Assembly: GCA_903839955.1 (NCBI GenBank)
Contig: CAIMEI010000082.1
Span: 1 to 7,089 of the forward strand
DNA length: 7,089 nucleotides
DNA from: Candidatus Falkowiibacteriota bacterium
Lineage (GTDB): Bacteria; Patescibacteriota; Patescibacteriia; Patescibacteriales; UBA12465
Direction: 5' to 3'
Numbering within the stretch: position 1 is the stretch's first letter; every line of letters begins with the position of its first letter. The notes beneath the pieces are model-generated. The model was not told the DNA's origin. It did no database searches and was given only the letters and a program-made list of their open reading frames with translations. Below, one piece after another: positions 4,898 through 7,089 of the stretch. The position numbers and the translations under genes are program-made.

Positions 4898-5812
4898 ATG
4901 TACGACACAATTATTATCGGCTCAGGGCCAGCGGGAATGACGGCTGGAATGTATGCTTCCCGGAGAGAAATGAAAACTTTGATTATCGGCAAGGAACCGG
5001 GTGGTCAGATGGTCTGGGCGCATGAAATTGAGAACTACCCAGGCGTAAAAAGAATTAGTGCTTTTGAGCTAGTTCAGATTTTTAGAGAACAAGTTCTGTC
5101 TTTTGGGGTGGAAATGAAGGATGCGGAGGTGAAAAAGGTGGAAAAAACCGAAACGGGTAGCTTTAAGGTCTATTATGATAACGAAATGGCGGAAGCTAGG
5201 ACTATTATTATCTCCATTGGGCTGTCGCCGCGCCGCTTGGCCATCAAGGGGGAGGAGGAATTTAATGGAAAGGGAGTTTCCTATTGTGCAAACTGCGATG
5301 GGCCATTCTTCAGGGGAAAGAAGGTGGCGGTGGTGGGTAGCGGCAATTCGGCTTTCGATGCGGCGGAGGTATTATCTAAGATTGCTAGCGAGGTGTATCT
5401 ATTGGTGCGTAACGAGGATAGTATTCGAGCCTTTGATTCCTTGGTGGCAGAGATCAAAAAAAGGTCAAATATTCACCTAAGACTTAACACGGTGATTGAG
5501 GAAATTGCTGGGGAAAATAAGGTCGAAAGAATAAATTGCGCTAATATTAAAGAAAATACCAAGGAAGTTATCGATCTGGACGGTGTTTTTGTGGAAATTG
5601 GCCGTATTGCCAGCGCCGATTTATTTGCTGATTTTGTGGAACGCACCGAGGCGGGACGTATTATTGTGGATAATCAGTGCGCTACCAAAACCCCCGGAGT
5701 TTTTGCCGCCGGCGATGTGACTGACCTGAGCGAATTCAAACAGATTTCCATCGCGACCGGCCAAGCCACGATTGCCGCGCTTAGCGCCTATAAGTATTTG
5801 CAGGGCAAGTAA
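4898..5812 (+). CDS. trxB: Thioredoxin reductase-like FAD disulfide oxidoreductase
   Basis: The 304-aa protein has the low-molecular-weight thioredoxin reductase layout and length. Its FAD dinucleotide motif is GSGPAGMTAGMYA (8-20), followed by GGQM (35-38) and ENYPG (45-49). The redox-active CANC is at 130-133, followed by DG. A second Rossmann motif GSGNSAFDAA (147-156) leads to the C-terminal FAD motif GVFAAGDVTD near 270. The family function is electron transfer from NADPH through FAD and the CxxC to thioredoxin. The NADPH-phosphate motif HRRxxxR is changed to V170-R171-N172, keeping R177, so coenzyme preference is uncertain. The ATG at 4898 gives the standard MYDTIIIGSGPAG start. An in-frame GTG at 4880 lies within the leader hairpin and is less likely. 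No thioredoxin gene is in the window. Confidence 0.9.
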   Translation: MYDTIIIGSGPAGMTAGMYASRREMKTLIIGKEPGGQMVWAHEIENYPGVKRISAFELVQIFREQVLSFGVEMKDAEVKKVEKTETGSFKVYYDNEMAEARTIIISIGLSPRRLAIKGEEEFNGKGVSYCANCDGPFFRGKKVAVVGSGNSAFDAAEVLSKIASEVYLLVRNEDSIRAFDSLVAEIKKRSNIHLRLNTVIEEIAGENKVERINCANIKENTKEVIDLDGVFVEIGRIASADLFADFVERTEAGRIIVDNQCATKTPGVFAAGDVTDLSEFKQISIATGQATIAALSAYKYLQGK

Positions 5813-5842
5813 TTTATATTTTTTATAAAAAAAGAAGATCTT

Positions 5843-5875
5843 AAAATCCATTAATTTAAATTAATGGGTTTTTTT
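5843..5875. terminator. Palindromic terminator after trxB
   Basis: A perfect 20-base palindrome (5848-5867) with CCATTAA/TTAATGG ends is followed by G and seven T residues. Upstream AAAAT can extend the stem against GTTTT. A and T runs on both sides would allow weak bidirectional use. The stem is AT-rich apart from the CC/GG clamp. Confidence 0.75.
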
Positions 5876-5891
5876 ATTATCAAAAAAATAG

Positions 5892-5897
5892 TATACT
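5892..5897 (+). promoter_or_regulatory. Possible -10 element of the glycosyltransferase gene
   Basis: TATACT matches TATAAT in five of six bases, 24 bases before the ATG and just after the trxB terminator. No convincing -35 is seen 16-18 bases upstream, so this is weak evidence. Confidence 0.35.
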
Positions 5898-5921
5898 AAA
5901 GGACAGATATAACGAAAATTT

Positions 5922-7089
5922 ATGAATAATAAAAAAATACACCTAGTGGCCGCTGACATGGGCTACGGCCACCAACGCGCGGCTTATCCGCTCCTCGATT
6001 TGTCCGGCGGTGAAATCCTTACGCTCAATAATTACGAGGGGATTCCCGAATGGGAAAAGAATTATTGGCTAAAAAGCCTGAAGTCCTACGAACAGGTTTC
6101 TCGTTTTAAAAAAGTACCGGTGATTGGCCGGGGGGTTTTTGCGGTGATGGATTATTTTCAAAAAATTGCGCCTCTTTATCCTTTTCGTGATTTATCGCGG
6201 CCCACTGTTCAGCAGAGATATTTTTATCGCTTCATTAAGAAGGGTTTAGGGAAAGATTTGGTGAAAAAACTTAATCAAGAAAAGCTTCCCCTCGTCACCA
6301 CCTTTTTCGTGGCGGCGCAGGCGGCGGAATATCATCAGTATCAAGAGGAAATATATTGCGTGATTTGCGACACTGATGCCTCGCGCGCCTGGGCGCCTTT
6401 GAATCCCAAAAATAGCCGCATCAAATATTTACTGCCCAGCGAAAAAGTGCGCCAGAGATTTTTGATGTATGGCTTGAAAGAAGAAAACCTTGCGATTACT
6501 GGCTTTCCTTTGCCCAAAGAAAACATCGGCGCCAAGCAGGAAATTTTGAAAAAAGATTTGCTCGCTCGCTTAGCCAACTTAGATTCCGAAGGCAAATACC
6601 GCGCGGAGTATCAAGCGCTGATTAAATACGAATTGAGCGAGCCGTTGGCGGAATCTTCTCGTCCCCTGAGCATTACTTTCGCTGTCGGCGGAGCGGGGGC
6701 GCAAAAAGAGATTGGCGTGGCTCTGATGGATTGTTTTAAGGAAACAATTCGCAGTAAAAAAATGCTTATCAATTTGGTGGCCGGTAATCGGCCCGAAGTC
6801 CGGGATTATTTTTCTCAAGAAATTAAAGCGCGGCAACTGGAGGCCGGGGTAAATATTATTTTTGCACCCGATAAGATTGAGTATTTCAAAAAGTTCAATC
6901 AATGCTTGCGGGCGACCGATATTTTGTGGACCAAACCCTCAGAACTTTCTTTTTATTGCGCCTTGGGATTACCGATTATCATTTCGCCGCCAGTGGGCTC
7001 GCAGGAAGATTTTAATCGCGAATGGCTTTTGGCGGTGGGCGGCGGTATCGATAGTTTAGACCCCAAAAATGCCGATGAATGGCTGATAA
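5922..7089 (+). CDS. MGDG-synthase/MurG-like GT-B glycosyltransferase (3' end outside window)
   Basis: The reading frame is open from ATG 5922 to the window end, 389 codons plus one base, with no stop. The N-terminus HLVAADMGYGHQRAAYPL (7-24) matches the acceptor-side loop of MGDG synthase and MurG-like enzymes (GT28 type), usually GGGH..A. VICDTDASRAWAP (147-159) and YLLPSEKVRQRFLMYGL...ITGFPLP (169-198) follow the MGDG-synthase pattern. FAVGGAGAQ (253-261) is the glycine loop opening the second Rossmann half. TKPSELSFYCALGLPIIISPP (337-357) and GSQEDFN (359-365) form the donor-sugar site. Members transfer a sugar from a nucleotide donor to a lipid or lipid-linked acceptor at the membrane; the substrate here is unknown. 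There is no signal peptide. AGGA stands 18 bases before the ATG. Confidence 0.8.
   Translation, partial: MNNKKIHLVAADMGYGHQRAAYPLLDLSGGEILTLNNYEGIPEWEKNYWLKSLKSYEQVSRFKKVPVIGRGVFAVMDYFQKIAPLYPFRDLSRPTVQQRYFYRFIKKGLGKDLVKKLNQEKLPLVTTFFVAAQAAEYHQYQEEIYCVICDTDASRAWAPLNPKNSRIKYLLPSEKVRQRFLMYGLKEENLAITGFPLPKENIGAKQEILKKDLLARLANLDSEGKYRAEYQALIKYELSEPLAESSRPLSITFAVGGAGAQKEIGVALMDCFKETIRSKKMLINLVAGNRPEVRDYFSQEIKARQLEAGVNIIFAPDKIEYFKKFNQCLRATDILWTKPSELSFYCALGLPIIISPPVGSQEDFNREWLLAVGGGIDSLDPKNADEWLI

Noticed and set aside
4713..4940. 75-codon open frame on the plus strand with a GPLAHLVERFHGMEEVKGSTPL peptide
   Set aside because: It is the translation of the tRNA-Ala gene and the terminator after it, a well-known spurious annotation pattern.
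6579..6902. 107-codon open frame on the minus strand
   Set aside because: It is antisense to the glycosyltransferase gene, which has clear family motifs in its own frame.
1..7089. CRISPR arrays, transposons, toxin-antitoxin pairs or phage genes
   Set aside because: No regularly spaced repeats, transposase motifs, terminal inverted repeats or recognisable defence proteins were seen. All longer frames are explained by housekeeping or envelope genes.

Overview
The window looks like the replication-origin neighbourhood of a small-genome bacterium, most likely a member of the Candidate Phyla Radiation (Patescibacteria, Parcubacteria-like). The clues are the compact DnaA with its MTNEQIWQAVLGEMEISLS-type N-terminus, a very short YidC (237 aa) with Lys in place of the membrane Arg, a tRNA without an encoded CCA end, a degenerate diacylglycerol-kinase-like protein and a Y-containing GYGHQRAA glycosyltransferase. 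The lineage is inferred from protein style and was not tested by a search.

Layout. (1) Bases 1-146 are intergenic DNA downstream of dnaA, with one perfect DnaA box and several degenerate ones. (2) dnaA runs on the minus strand at 147-1538. (3) Bases 1539-1738 form a divergent regulatory region with DnaA-box sequences, one of them overlapping the -35 of the dnaA promoter. Together with (1) this suggests a bipartite oriC around dnaA. (4) The classical rpmH-rnpA-yidD-yidC operon runs on the plus strand at 1739-3197, tightly packed, and ends at a bidirectional terminator. No jag/khpB follows it. (5) A two-gene minus-strand operon (4468 to 3276) encodes a bactofilin and a diacylglycerol-kinase-fold protein whose nucleotide-binding motif is degraded. 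(6) Back-to-back promoters separate it from a plus-strand tRNA-Arg(CCU)-tRNA-Ala(GGC) unit with its own terminator. (7) trxB, a thioredoxin-reductase-like flavoprotein, is preceded by a perfect 9-bp hairpin with a GGAA loop. (8) After another palindromic terminator comes an MGDG-synthase/MurG-like GT-B glycosyltransferase that runs off the window end.

How they fit together. DnaA starts replication, and the rpmH operon links ribosome assembly (L34), tRNA 5' maturation (RnpA with the RNase P RNA) and membrane-protein insertion (YidD, YidC). The second half leans towards the envelope: a bactofilin scaffold, a lipid-kinase-fold protein and a lipid-type glycosyltransferase, with a redox enzyme and two tRNAs between them. 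There is no mobile element, CRISPR array or clear defence system. The most unusual signals are the altered motifs in the DAGK-like protein, the TrxB-like protein and YidC, the trxB leader hairpin, and the origin architecture. No gene-free stretch exceeds about 200 bases.
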